Counted from the first letter of the stretch, positions 49,815 through 59,495 are shown. The stretch is 64,000 nucleotides of DNA from an uncultured Haliea sp. (GCA_947258585.1 CAMYIZ010000074.1:1-64000), one strand, 5' to 3'. Notes: generated from the sequence alone by a model not told the origin. A program made the numbers and translations.

Positions 49815-50315
49815 ATGGACAACATCGGAAACCAGGTAAGCTTGAGGGAGATTACCGCGGAAACGCTCCCTGCGGTTCTCATGCTCACCGTTACTGAATA
49901 CCAGAACCGGTTTGTGGCGCCAAACGCGGTGTCACTGGCGCAGGCGCTTTTCGCCCCTGAAGCCTGGTACAGAGCTATCTACCTTGGCGATGAACCGGTT
50001 GGCTTCGTCATGTTGTCCGACAGCTCCTTGCTTGATCCGCTGCCGGGGAACCCAGAAATCGCAGTCTGGCGCTTCATGGTCGACGCGAAGCATCAGCGCA
50101 AGGGCATTGGCAGAGCAGCCATGCAGCTCGTCATTGAGCATGCCCGCGGCAAGGGTATCTTCGACAAACTGAAAATCTCTTACGTACCCGGAGAGGGCGG
50201 TCCGGAGCAGTTATACCTGTCGCTTGGGTTCAGACCCAACGGTGAAGTAGATGACGGCGAAGTGGTCATGGAGTTGCCCCTGAACCAAGCAGTTCGGAGT
50301 TTGCATCGCGAATAA
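49815..50315 (+). CDS. GNAT family N-acetyltransferase
   Basis: WRFMVDAKHQRKGIGRAAMQLVIEHARG acetyl-CoA motif. Confidence 0.92.
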   Translation: MDNIGNQVSLREITAETLPAVLMLTVTEYQNRFVAPNAVSLAQALFAPEAWYRAIYLGDEPVGFVMLSDSSLLDPLPGNPEIAVWRFMVDAKHQRKGIGRAAMQLVIEHARGKGIFDKLKISYVPGEGGPEQLYLSLGFRPNGEVDDGEVVMELPLNQAVRSLHRE

Positions 50316-50448
50316 CGCAAAATGCATCCGCAATGTGGGTCGACCGTAGTTCAAAGGCTGAAAACCACTCTGGATGTGTAGGCACGTAGAGGCGATTCGC
50401 AATCACTGTCCGGGGTGTAATCGGAACTGACTGAATTCAAGGGAGTTT

Positions 50449-50504
50449 TGGTACCGGAGGCCGGACTCGAACCGGCACGCTTTTTACGGCGGGGGATTTT
50501 GAAT
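50449..50504 (-). repeat. 3'-terminal fragment of tRNA-Leu(CAA): candidate ICE att repeat
   Basis: Reverse complement ATTCAAAATCCCCCGCCGTAAAAAGCGTGCCGGTTCGAGTCCGGCCTCCGGTACCA: anticodon loop TTCAAAA, variable arm, T-arm GCCGG-TTCGAGT-CCGGC, acceptor strand and CCA; 5' half missing. Confidence 0.85.
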
Positions 50505-50711
50505 AGTTATTTTAATCTTATTCCTCAGCGTTAATTGATGTTTTTCAGTGTCGATTGGCGCTCTCTATGTTGTTGATATAGAAGGATATATCTCTATACC
50601 CTGAATATATTCGGCAACTTTATTGTTACTTCGCGTTGCTCCTGAGAGATCAAAATTACGACCCCGTGTATCCCAGGTGTATCCCAAGTATTCAGTCACG
50701 AGGAATAGAGC

Positions 50712-52070
50712 GTGGGAAAAGCGTCAGCCAATCGATTCAAATTCAGCAGGCAAAGCCTTCGGGTCATAGAGAAGCGAATCGATAAGGGAGAATTTGCCAC
50801 AGAATCGTACCTATATGATTCCGACAGTCACCTGGCCATCCGGGTAAGGCCCAACCAATCATACATCGACAGCGGTTTCTGCCTGTATGCGCGTATTCGT
50901 GTGTGTGGCCAGCTCAAAGGGCAGTTATACAAGCGACAATTAATGAAGGTAGGTGAAGCAAGGAATAGCGCCACCACATTGACTGAGCTACGACAGCAGG
51001 CCGATAACCTATTTCTGGATATCCAGAACGGCCGTGATCCACAGCTTCTCGCCAAAAAAGCGGCAGAACAGCAGGCCAGAGAGGAGGCGCACTCAGAGGC
51101 AAAATCCTCTCTGAGAGAAATGATCCACGGTACTAAATCCAAGAGTGGTGAAGTTTTGACTAATGGCTTTATAGCCGAGCGCCAGTTGAGTCCGCGATAT
51201 ATTTGGGATATTGAGCGCCACAGTCGTCTCTTGTTATTCGATTTGTTGGATGAACCGTTGTATTCAATTTCTCCTGATCAGGTTAAGACGGTTTATTTGC
51301 AGAAAGTAGGGCGGGGCGCAACACAATTACATATAGCAATGCGAATGCTGCGATCAGTGTGGAATTGGGCGCAGGCCAAATATGATGAGTCTGAACTGTT
51401 CATGCGCAACCCTGTCAGCCGGGCGATGAAACAATTGGGTATCAACATCAACCGCACCAATCGACGTTCTGTCAGGCTCGATGATGGTGATTTAGAACCG
51501 TACCTCACTTCAGTGCTTAATCTCAGGAATCATGATCATACCTCTGCGCTACGAAACGGCAGAGATGCATTGCTGTTTATGCTGTTCTCTGGCGTGAGAG
51601 TGACAGGTGCGCTAACCATCCGTATGCAGGATATCGATCTTCAAAAGAGATGTTTTACTATTACCAAGAAGGGTGGAGAAAGGGCTGTGCTGCCCTTGAA
51701 TTCCGTGACTGAGTCGATTGCCCTCAACCGAAAGAAATATCTCCCAGGCGATTCCGTGTATCTTTTTCCAGGTGTTGGTGGGCGAGGGCGTTACCGAGAT
51801 ACGAAAAGCGCCAGGGAGATCATAAAAACACAATCCGGAATAGCCGTTACGAACCATGATCTACGGCGTACCTTCAAATCCTTGGGTACTGAATTGGGCA
51901 TCAACCAGGTTCTGGTTGATGAACTACTCACCCATGCAAGGGAAGGGGTGGATGCGCACTATATTCATCCTTCGATGACAAGGCTCAGGGAAGCTAGCCA
52001 GGACATTGCTGACCACATTATGGGGCAGGCGGGAATTGACGTATGTAAGGAACTATTGGACCGCTGGTGA
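50712..52070 (+). CDS. tyrosine recombinase/integrase (ICE)
   Basis: 452 aa; NHDLRRTFKSLGTELGINQVLVDELLTHAREGVDAHYIHP (HxxR...H...Y). Confidence 0.93.
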   Translation: MGKASANRFKFSRQSLRVIEKRIDKGEFATESYLYDSDSHLAIRVRPNQSYIDSGFCLYARIRVCGQLKGQLYKRQLMKVGEARNSATTLTELRQQADNLFLDIQNGRDPQLLAKKAAEQQAREEAHSEAKSSLREMIHGTKSKSGEVLTNGFIAERQLSPRYIWDIERHSRLLLFDLLDEPLYSISPDQVKTVYLQKVGRGATQLHIAMRMLRSVWNWAQAKYDESELFMRNPVSRAMKQLGININRTNRRSVRLDDGDLEPYLTSVLNLRNHDHTSALRNGRDALLFMLFSGVRVTGALTIRMQDIDLQKRCFTITKKGGERAVLPLNSVTESIALNRKKYLPGDSVYLFPGVGGRGRYRDTKSAREIIKTQSGIAVTNHDLRRTFKSLGTELGINQVLVDELLTHAREGVDAHYIHPSMTRLREASQDIADHIMGQAGIDVCKELLDRW

Positions 52071-52104
52071 AGAAGAGCAGTAAAAAGATCAATTCAAACA
52101 ATAA

Positions 52105-52329
52105 TCATATGTATGTTTCATTAGATGAGGCATGGGTATTCATTTCTTTGAAAGCGAGAACATCCGACTCGAGATAAAAAACACGACGAAAGCGCTTTTT
52201 CCAACTCAAGCTTGGCTGTTCATGGGTGCAGCGCCATTTTCTCAGTGTGCCAGGTGACAGGCCGAGCAGCGAAGCCGCCTCTTTGGTGGTGAGTTCACGC
52301 TCAGTTATAACTGCTACGGTTTCGTTCAT
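52105..52329 (-). CDS. AlpA/excisionase-like helix-turn-helix protein
   Basis: ITERELTTKEAASLLGLSPGTLRKWRCTHEQPSLSWKKRFRRVFYLESDVLAF. Confidence 0.82.
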   Translation of the reverse strand: MNETVAVITERELTTKEAASLLGLSPGTLRKWRCTHEQPSLSWKKRFRRVFYLESDVLAFKEMNTHASSNETYI

Positions 52330-52386
52330 ATTCTGGTTTCCGGGGGAAGAGACAAAATCTCACATTAGTCGTCAGTTGTGCAAAAC

Positions 52387-52403
52387 ATTAGCATTGAGCT
52401 AAT
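52387..52403. promoter_or_regulatory. inverted repeat ATTAGC-N5-GCTAAT (candidate operator)
   Basis: attagcattgagctaat upstream of the AlpA-like gene; shares TTAGC half-site with 53135-53206. Confidence 0.45.
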
Positions 52404-52455
52404 CAATGCGACAAGTGACCCCGCCGACAAAATGCTTATCACCGTGCTAACTGTG

Positions 52456-53124
52456 CTATAGCGCCTCACCCTTGAAGATGATAACACCGCACACGGTGGT
52501 GTTCCTATCTACCTTGATAATTCGATCGGGCCAATCCGGGTTGAGTGTCTTGAGATACTGTTTCCCTTCCTCTTCGATCCACTGTTTGAACGTTACTTCG
52601 CCGCTTGCTTCGAGACGAACGACGACGAATTTGCCGTGACTGACCGGCGCCAGGGGATCGACAAAAATCAGTTCGCCTTCGCGAAACTTCGGTTCCATGC
52701 TGGCGCCACGCACGCGCAGCACAAATGTCTCTTCACTGCATTTGACGGGGCAAATCAGAAGCTCGGTGATGTAGGGGGGCGAGTCATTTTCGATCCGGTT
52801 CTTACCGTGACTTTTCCCCACCTGATCCCATGTAATCAGGCGGTGATGGTTATTGAGATTGGGCCCGTCACCGGCGCCGTAAGCTTGGGTGTCGTGATCT
52901 ACATCCATCCAGCCGGGTGGCTTCTTCATGGCCGCTTCCAACTTGGCGGCCAGATCATCACCGATACTGCGTGGGGTACCTTTCTGCGTGGGCAGTTGAT
53001 TACGTACCTGGCTGAGGTAGGAGCTATTGGTCTGTGCGGCACGGGCCAGGCGCGCTGCCGAACCCGCTTCGCGAATAAGGATCTCGAGGTTTTTGAGCCG
53101 AATAGGGCTGTGCTTTCTAGTCAT
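52456..53124 (-). CDS. S24/LexA-like CI-type repressor
   Basis: N-terminal HTH; C-terminal FVLRVRGASMEPKFREGELIFVDP...GKFVVVRLEASGEVTFKQW with Ser/Lys dyad. Confidence 0.9.
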   Translation of the reverse strand: MTRKHSPIRLKNLEILIREAGSAARLARAAQTNSSYLSQVRNQLPTQKGTPRSIGDDLAAKLEAAMKKPPGWMDVDHDTQAYGAGDGPNLNNHHRLITWDQVGKSHGKNRIENDSPPYITELLICPVKCSEETFVLRVRGASMEPKFREGELIFVDPLAPVSHGKFVVVRLEASGEVTFKQWIEEEGKQYLKTLNPDWPDRIIKVDRNTTVCGVIIFKGEAL

Positions 53125-53134
53125 GTAAGGAAGT

Positions 53135-53206
53135 TTAGCAAAATTTAGCATAATGATAAATAAAAAATTAGCATCAAAAGTTGAGCGTTGATATGCTCGG
53201 TGCTAA
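53135..53206. promoter_or_regulatory. cluster of four TTAGCA/TGCTAA elements in the repressor/Cro-like divergent promoter
   Basis: TTAGCA at 53135, 53145, 53168 and TGCTAA at 53201. Confidence 0.5.
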
Positions 53207-53217
53207 TGTATGTTCGC

Positions 53218-53514
53218 ATGGAGCTAAAGTATTTCTTAAAGATGGCAACGAAGAGGGAGCGAGCAGAAGTTGCCACGGCCTGTAACAACTCTGTTTCCTA
53301 CCTGTATCAGATCGCGGGTAATCACCGCTTCGCCAGTCCGCTGTTAGCCACACAGATTGAGAAATCGACCCGGCTGGTGGCCAAAACATCCGGCGGTAGA
53401 CTCCAGGCGGTACCGCGGGCGTCCATGGTTCGTCACCCTGAAATCTTCTACCCAGGCACTGGTGACGACGATAAAGGCCCGCTGACGGTGGCCGAAGATG
53501 ATGGCGCAGCGTAA
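53218..53514 (+). CDS. Cro-like (YdaS-type) HTH protein
   Basis: MELKYFLKMATKRERAEVATACNNSVSYLYQIAGNHRFASPLLATQIEKST; divergent from S24 repressor. Confidence 0.75.
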   Translation: MELKYFLKMATKRERAEVATACNNSVSYLYQIAGNHRFASPLLATQIEKSTRLVAKTSGGRLQAVPRASMVRHPEIFYPGTGDDDKGPLTVAEDDGAA

Positions 53515-55033
53515 TCCCGTGGCCACGACGGAGGGTTCCACCGAGGATGCACCGGGTGTAACGCGGGTGGCAGTGGACCGCATTCATTATTACGGCAAAA
53601 ATCCCCGCCGCCAGCAAAACCCCGAATACGACCGCATCAAAGCCTCCATCCGCGACGGCGGGCTGGATCAGCCTCTGGTGCTCACCCAACAACCGGGCAT
53701 GGCCGACTACGTGTTGCATAGCGGTGGCAATACGCGGCTGCGCATCCTGAAAGAGCTGTACGAGGAGACTGCGGACGAGTGCTACTACTGGGTGGAGTGT
53801 GTGATTCGACCCTGGTCGCAGGAATCGTCGGTGCTGTTCGCACACCTTCGGGAGAATGAACTCCGAGGCGGATTGCCATTTATCGACAAGGCCCACGCGG
53901 TCTTTGAGGCGAAGTCGCTGCTGGAAGCAGAGCTCGGCACGGACGGCTTATCACAGCGGCAGTTGGAAACGCTGTTTCGTGAGCGCGGATTCAGCCTCAG
54001 CCACAGCACTATTTCGAAGATGGGTTATGCCGTCCACACGCTCTGGCCGGTCATGCCCCAGGCACTCAACGCCGGTCTGGGGCGGCCCCAGATCGAAAAG
54101 ATCCGGTCGCTGGAACGGGCCGCTCGGCAGCTCTGGATACAGCGCGAGCTGGGCGATGAAGGCGAGTTCAATGCGGTTTTTGCCGAGTTGTGCCGACGCT
54201 ATGACGGTGCTGAATGGGACGTGCAGCCGTTGTACACCGCCCTGCAATATGAGATTGCGGTGGCGGCCGAACAGAGTGAACACGTCATTCAGCTCGAGAT
54301 CGAGGCTTGCCTGGCGGGCCGAACGGTTGAGCACGGCATTGTCCCAGTCGACGAGCCTGAGAGCGTGCAGCCGGGTCCGCGTAGAGCGTCAGGCAACGCC
54401 AGTGCCGCGGTAGCGGAATCCCCGGTTGCCACCACCTCCTCTGTGCCCACAGCAACACCGGGCCCGAAGGCGCAGGGCGCGGTTGACGATGAAAGATCCA
54501 CTGCCACGCCTACGCGAAGCTTTAGTACATCCTCGCACAAATCGAGCGAGCCGGAAGCAGTGGCCATTGCGGCATTGCGCAGCCGGATCGCTACGACAGC
54601 AACACGGTTGGCGGAGCACCACGGTCTTGGCGGCCAGATCATGGTCCTTGCCGATATCGGCATGGGGTTTCTGTTAACGGATGTCCCGCCCTCAGAGCTC
54701 ACGGAAACGCTGGACCAGGAGATGTTGGGCCTGGTGTCGGCGCTGTGGTGGCAATTGGCCGCCTGTGCCGAGGTGACAGCGGCGCCGCCTGAGGTCGTGC
54801 TGGCGTTCCTTGAGGAACCTTCGATTTTGCACCAGGCGCTGGCGTCACACGATGCGGATCTGTTGTTCAGCAGCGTCTGGACCCTGGATCCCGGGCAGCT
54901 CGGTTGCCAGTTGTGGCAACAACTCAACCCCGAAGACTGGCAACTGCTGTTGCAGATGATGGAGGCCTACCGTGCACTGAAGCGGCTGGCCATTGAGCGG
55001 GACCATGATCTTTGGGGAGCAGGGGAGCGCTGA
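53498..55033 (+). CDS. ParB family protein (PFGI-1 class ICE)
   Basis: 511 aa; RVAVDRIHYYGKNPRRQQNPEYDRIKASIRDGGLDQPLVLTQQPG...HSGGNTRLRILKELYEET; overlaps downstream ORF. Confidence 0.88.
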   Translation: MMAQRNPVATTEGSTEDAPGVTRVAVDRIHYYGKNPRRQQNPEYDRIKASIRDGGLDQPLVLTQQPGMADYVLHSGGNTRLRILKELYEETADECYYWVECVIRPWSQESSVLFAHLRENELRGGLPFIDKAHAVFEAKSLLEAELGTDGLSQRQLETLFRERGFSLSHSTISKMGYAVHTLWPVMPQALNAGLGRPQIEKIRSLERAARQLWIQRELGDEGEFNAVFAELCRRYDGAEWDVQPLYTALQYEIAVAAEQSEHVIQLEIEACLAGRTVEHGIVPVDEPESVQPGPRRASGNASAAVAESPVATTSSVPTATPGPKAQGAVDDERSTATPTRSFSTSSHKSSEPEAVAIAALRSRIATTATRLAEHHGLGGQIMVLADIGMGFLLTDVPPSELTETLDQEMLGLVSALWWQLAACAEVTAAPPEVVLAFLEEPSILHQALASHDADLLFSSVWTLDPGQLGCQLWQQLNPEDWQLLLQMMEAYRALKRLAIERDHDLWGAGER

Positions 55034-55632
55034 TGTCCTCCAACAAGGAAGCGGATCTCACCACGGCGGTGTTGCTCTACGCATTGCGCTGCCTGGCTGA
55101 GGGGGATCAACAGGCCCTTCGTGGCATGAATTTTGGTCCCAAGGAACTGGACGCGTTACGGGAGATGAACCTCGCGGACCTGTATCGCGCCGATGTTCTG
55201 CGTGTACATTGCCTCAAGATCGACCTCAACAGAGAGGTTTTCTGGCCGATGTTGACTCACCTGCGTCATCAGCGTGAGTCCGAAGAGCTGCAGCGCAGCC
55301 TGCTCGTCACCGATGCGCCCTTGACCATGATGCAGCAGCTGTTTGGCATGAGTTCCCGGGAATACACGCGCTGGCGTCGGCTGCTGACGCTCGAGCCCGC
55401 CGTCGGTAGGCCGGCTGAGCTGGACGAAAGCGATACCCATACCCTGTGGCATGCCTGGCAGGACAGGGTAGAAGCGCGGGGGGATAGTCCGCTGACCGCA
55501 GCAGACTATCTCACGCTCCACCAGGTGACCGGTATCGGGCTGCGGGCCATTTGGGCGCTGGTGCAGCGTTGGGAGGTGTACGGCGACCCCGTGACGCCCG
55601 GCGCCACTCAGGTCGTCGAGAATGGCGCATGA
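55012..55632 (+). CDS. DUF2857 (STY4526-like) ICE protein
   Basis: Position between ParB and STY4528-like ORF; LTTAVLLYALRCLAEGDQQALRGMNFGPKELDALREMNLADLYR. Confidence 0.75.
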   Translation: MGSRGALMSSNKEADLTTAVLLYALRCLAEGDQQALRGMNFGPKELDALREMNLADLYRADVLRVHCLKIDLNREVFWPMLTHLRHQRESEELQRSLLVTDAPLTMMQQLFGMSSREYTRWRRLLTLEPAVGRPAELDESDTHTLWHAWQDRVEARGDSPLTAADYLTLHQVTGIGLRAIWALVQRWEVYGDPVTPGATQVVENGA

Positions 55633-56875
55633 AGAGTCACTGCTGCGACCGGAGACCGTTGCTCTCGACGCACTGATCAAGGCAACGGTTGCCGGTCTGG
55701 TCGGGGAGGGCGAGCAAGCCCCTCCGGAAGCCATGCTGTTTCTGGGGAACTGGCACCAGTCGATCCCGAGTCTGGTCATCCAGGATCCGATTCTCGAACC
55801 GGTCGACAAGGTGGTGTGGATGGTCATCATGTCTCACGCTCGAGAGACCGGTAGCCGAACCGCGTTCCCCGATTACGACACCATCGCCAGCCACACCAAC
55901 ATCGCCTCGACATCGACGGTCGCCCGCGCCATTGCCATCTTGCGCCTGACCCGCTGGCTGACCCTGTGCGCCAGGACGCGTCAAAAATCCGGGCGATTCA
56001 CCGGTAACATCTACGTTCTGCACGACGAGCCGCTGCCACTGCGCGATGCCCTGCATCTCGACGCGGCCTATATGGCCTTTGTTCAACAATCGGAGCAACA
56101 CCACCACGGTCGTGTGCGCGCGGTTGCGCAGTCGGTGCTGGCGAGCCTGGATGAGTCCATTCGGACGCAGGAGTGCCCACTGGCGTCGGAATCTCCTATT
56201 GAGCGGCGTATAAGCGCGGCGAGTGTCGTGCGCAATGCCGGCCAGAAGCCCGGCGCTACCGGTCGCTATTTCGCCTTCACTGGTGAGGCGGTCAATCACT
56301 TGAAACGGACTGCTGCGGTTCGATCTGAGGCGAGTTCTCACCGCAACCAAAATTCGAAGGCGGTGAAAGCTACGCACTACAGTAGTGGTCGTAGTAGTGA
56401 TTATAAAAAAACTACAACAACAACGACGACAACAAACTCCAACAGCGATGAGACCACATTATCCAATCAGGCCCCCTCGCTGGGCGATGCCCCCCTCATC
56501 TATCCCGCCAGGCTGTCGGACAACCAGAAACTGCTGGCGGATCGCTACCTCCACATGATTGCCCCCGAGGACCGGCAGGAGGTGCTGGATGAATTGCAGG
56601 GGCGGCTCGAGTCTGAGCAAAAGGGCATGAAGCCCGTCTACGACGAGCTTCGCTTTCTGCACTCGTTATGCAAGGCCGTACAGCGCAGCGAGTTTGTACC
56701 CAACCTGGGCATCAAGGTGGCCGAAGCGCGGGCATCGCGTGCGCAGCCGCCCCCGCCAGCACCCAATCCCGAACAGGAAGCGATCGACGCCCGGCAGCGG
56801 GAAATCGCCAGAGACTATGGCCTGCAGCAGTTGGCCAAGCTGCGTCAATCCTTCGTCACCGACGACGATACCTGA
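55622..56875 (+). CDS. STY4528-family pathogenicity island replication protein
   Basis: 417 aa; winged-helix-like VVWMVIMSHARETGSRTAFPDYDTIASHTNIASTSTVARAIAILRLTRWLTLCARTRQ. Confidence 0.8.
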   Translation: MAHEESLLRPETVALDALIKATVAGLVGEGEQAPPEAMLFLGNWHQSIPSLVIQDPILEPVDKVVWMVIMSHARETGSRTAFPDYDTIASHTNIASTSTVARAIAILRLTRWLTLCARTRQKSGRFTGNIYVLHDEPLPLRDALHLDAAYMAFVQQSEQHHHGRVRAVAQSVLASLDESIRTQECPLASESPIERRISAASVVRNAGQKPGATGRYFAFTGEAVNHLKRTAAVRSEASSHRNQNSKAVKATHYSSGRSSDYKKTTTTTTTTNSNSDETTLSNQAPSLGDAPLIYPARLSDNQKLLADRYLHMIAPEDRQEVLDELQGRLESEQKGMKPVYDELRFLHSLCKAVQRSEFVPNLGIKVAEARASRAQPPPPAPNPEQEAIDARQREIARDYGLQQLAKLRQSFVTDDDT

Positions 56876-57059
56876 CGAACCCGTATCCCCGTGGGCACCG
56901 GATAGCATCGCCGGCGGCGTGCAACGCGTGGTTCCAGTGGAACCGCTGCGCATCGGCGAAGCGCAACAAAGCTCCGCGACAGCCGGTGGGATAGTCGATG
57001 GTTGCTGCTTAGTAACTGTGGGTTCATTAGCACTCAAGGATTCGACAGGACAGGTGCCA

Positions 57060-57797
57060 ATGAACAGTGACGACGCCCACGCCGATGCCCAACCGCTGGA
57101 CTACGCCAATCACAAGGGCCCAGGCGCTTTGCAGGGTGAGGTTTGGCTCAACGTCCAAACCTACCAGGCGCAAAGTCTCATCCGAGGGCGACGTGGCAGT
57201 GATGAAAAGCCAGCGATCATCGGGCTCGTCGGGTGCGCGGAACGCCTGAAGGTGCTATGGCAGGCGATCAGGCTCGACGACCCCTTCGCGGACTGGTGGT
57301 TGATCAAGGTCGAAGACAGTATTGCCGATGCCCGGTCACGGCTGCATCGCCTCCAGGCGCACATCGAGACCCTGCTGGCCTGCAGCGATTCCTTCGAGGT
57401 CAGTGCTGCCCAGTCCAGCCGTCCCCATCGGGTATCGCTGCAGTTTGCCAATCCCTATGCGTTTCGGGCGGCGCAAATGCTCGCGGATTATGACCGTCTG
57501 ATGTGCAGCTCATTGACAGCCCGGCATCTGGGCATCGCCCTGCCCGGCGATGTGGCTGAGCAGGTCAGGGGCAGTGGCCGCTGGCTGCGACGGGTGTTTG
57601 CCCTGCCGTTGGGTTACCACAGCCTGGAAGTCTGTCGTCGTGATGTGCTGCAGGGGACAGCCCGCGCCGAGAAGGCGCGTGCCTGCATGGGCGAGGTTCC
57701 CCGGGAAGTGCTTTGTGGTGAGCAATTGCCGAGTCTGCGACCAGTGACCTTCAAGGTGCATGGCGTGGACGACACCGCCCCGGAACGGGAGGGCTAG
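57060..57797 (+). CDS. PFL_4669 (TIGR03761)-like integrating conjugative element protein
   Basis: GALQGEVWLNVQTYQAQSLIRGRRGSDEKPAIIGLVGCAERLKVLWQAIRLDDPFADWWL. Confidence 0.85.
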   Translation: MNSDDAHADAQPLDYANHKGPGALQGEVWLNVQTYQAQSLIRGRRGSDEKPAIIGLVGCAERLKVLWQAIRLDDPFADWWLIKVEDSIADARSRLHRLQAHIETLLACSDSFEVSAAQSSRPHRVSLQFANPYAFRAAQMLADYDRLMCSSLTARHLGIALPGDVAEQVRGSGRWLRRVFALPLGYHSLEVCRRDVLQGTARAEKARACMGEVPREVLCGEQLPSLRPVTFKVHGVDDTAPEREG

Positions 57798-57802
57798 GCC
57801 GA

Positions 57803-58183
57803 ATGCTCGCAGCGACACACCACTGCCTGAACGTCTGCCTGGATACACGGGTTCCCCTGGAGGCGGTGATTCTGAATCGCCTCCAGCGCTTGCCGCAGCC
57901 GCGACAGGGCGACTGGTTGAGGAATCTCCTGGTGACCGGATTCAGCGCGGAGTGTCAGACACTCAGATCGCAAGCCGCAGTGCCGAGCCCACAGGGTGTG
58001 TTCGAACACGCTTATCGATCGACATCCGCGCGGACGCCTCCATCGGGCGGCGAGGCTCAGCACCGTGGTACAGCAACGCCCGCTGAACTCGATGACCGGC
58101 GTTCTGTCGAGGCGCCGACAGTGGTCCGCAGCGCCAACGCGGCCAAACCCTTCGCACACCTGAAAAGCATTATCGGCGCCTGA
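57803..58183 (+). CDS. hypothetical ICE protein
   Basis: 126 aa between PFL_4669-like and ParM-like genes; co-directional, tightly packed. Confidence 0.55.
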   Translation: MLAATHHCLNVCLDTRVPLEAVILNRLQRLPQPRQGDWLRNLLVTGFSAECQTLRSQAAVPSPQGVFEHAYRSTSARTPPSGGEAQHRGTATPAELDDRRSVEAPTVVRSANAAKPFAHLKSIIGA

Positions 58184-58213
58184 CGTTGCCGGCGGATTCT
58201 GAGGAGGAAAAGC

Positions 58214-59308
58214 GTGAGCGAGAGCAGTCAAATCAACCAGGCACAGAAAGAACCTTCACAACAACCGCCGCCGGATCCGATGGCGGTGTGTCCCGTGGGG
58301 TTAGATGATGGTTATGCCTATACCAAGGTGGCCCTGGCCGACGGACGACTGTTCTCGGTGCCGTCCAGGGCTCGCATCGGCGCCGCCGGCGTGACCTGGA
58401 TTCGAGCGCAGGAACAACGCATCTTTGAATACGAGACAGGTGGTGCGATCTACTCGGTTGGCGCGGTGGATGGTGAGGAAACCAGTTTTGACGAGTACCC
58501 CGGTTCTGCGCTCAACCGCGTGATTGTGCAGCACGCCCTGCAGGAAGCAGGTCTCTCGGGACGGTCGGTTCATTTGGTCACCGGTTTACCGGTAGGCGCC
58601 TACTACCGCAATGACGGACAGCTGCGCCAGGGCGGGATTGATCAAAAGCGCGACAGTCTGAAGCTGACCGTCGACCCGCGCTCCGCCGTGCGAGGCCGGC
58701 AACAGCCCACCCTAAAAGTCAGCGTCGCGTTTCACGAGGTGATCCCCGAAGCGCTTGCCGCGTGGTATGACCATGTCATTGTCCAGCAGGCGGACGGGGT
58801 GACCCTGGACGCCGATCGACTGAGTGCGCCCATTGCGATCGTCGATATTGGCGGCCGCACGACGGACTACGTAGTGGTGCAGGACCAGGGCATCGTGCAT
58901 GGCTCATCCGGTTCTCTGAACCGGGGTATGCTGCATCTGAAATCCCGCGTTGCGGATCGAGTGCAGGAGCAATTCGACCTGACCGGGCTGGGCGAGCAGA
59001 GCATCGCCAGGGCAGTTGATCGCCAGCAACTGCGCCTGCACGGTCGGGATCATGATATCTCGACCTTGGTCGCCACAGCGAAACGCGAACTGGTCGAGCT
59101 TCTGTACGGTGAAACCCGCCGTAAACTCGGGCTGGGTGCCGAGCTCGATCAGGTGCTCTTTGTCGGTGGTGGCAGTGCCGCACTCGCCGCCGATATCGGC
59201 AACTGGTTTCCGAACCAGATCATTGCGGACCATGCCGCCTTCGCCAACGCCAGGGGCATGCTCAAGTACCTGCAATTCGTCTGCGACGATGTGGAGCGCG
59301 GGTTTTGA
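58214..59308 (+). CDS. ParM/StbA-like actin-fold segregation ATPase
   Basis: GLDDGYAYTKVALADG, PIAIVDIGGRTTDYVVVQD, VLFVGGGSAAL. Confidence 0.85.
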   Translation: MSESSQINQAQKEPSQQPPPDPMAVCPVGLDDGYAYTKVALADGRLFSVPSRARIGAAGVTWIRAQEQRIFEYETGGAIYSVGAVDGEETSFDEYPGSALNRVIVQHALQEAGLSGRSVHLVTGLPVGAYYRNDGQLRQGGIDQKRDSLKLTVDPRSAVRGRQQPTLKVSVAFHEVIPEALAAWYDHVIVQQADGVTLDADRLSAPIAIVDIGGRTTDYVVVQDQGIVHGSSGSLNRGMLHLKSRVADRVQEQFDLTGLGEQSIARAVDRQQLRLHGRDHDISTLVATAKRELVELLYGETRRKLGLGAELDQVLFVGGGSAALAADIGNWFPNQIIADHAAFANARGMLKYLQFVCDDVERGF

Positions 59309-59426
59309 AGGTTTCACACGTGGTCACTGCGGTCTCAGTGACACCAGGTATCGTCGGATTGCGAAATCGATACCGCGGCTATGCCGTCAATCCACCGTTG
59401 GGGTCGCCCCCGACGTTTACTCACCC

Positions 59427-59468
59427 TGCCGGGATTCGATGCCCGTCAGGGCGTCGCATTCCCCGGCA
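59427..59468. other. bipartite stem-loop upstream of DUF3577 gene
   Basis: Outer TGCCGGG/CCCGGCA, inner CGATGCCC-GTCA-GGGCGTCG (one G-T). Confidence 0.6.
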
Positions 59469-59495
59469 GTTCATTAAGCTCAAGGAGAATGTGTT

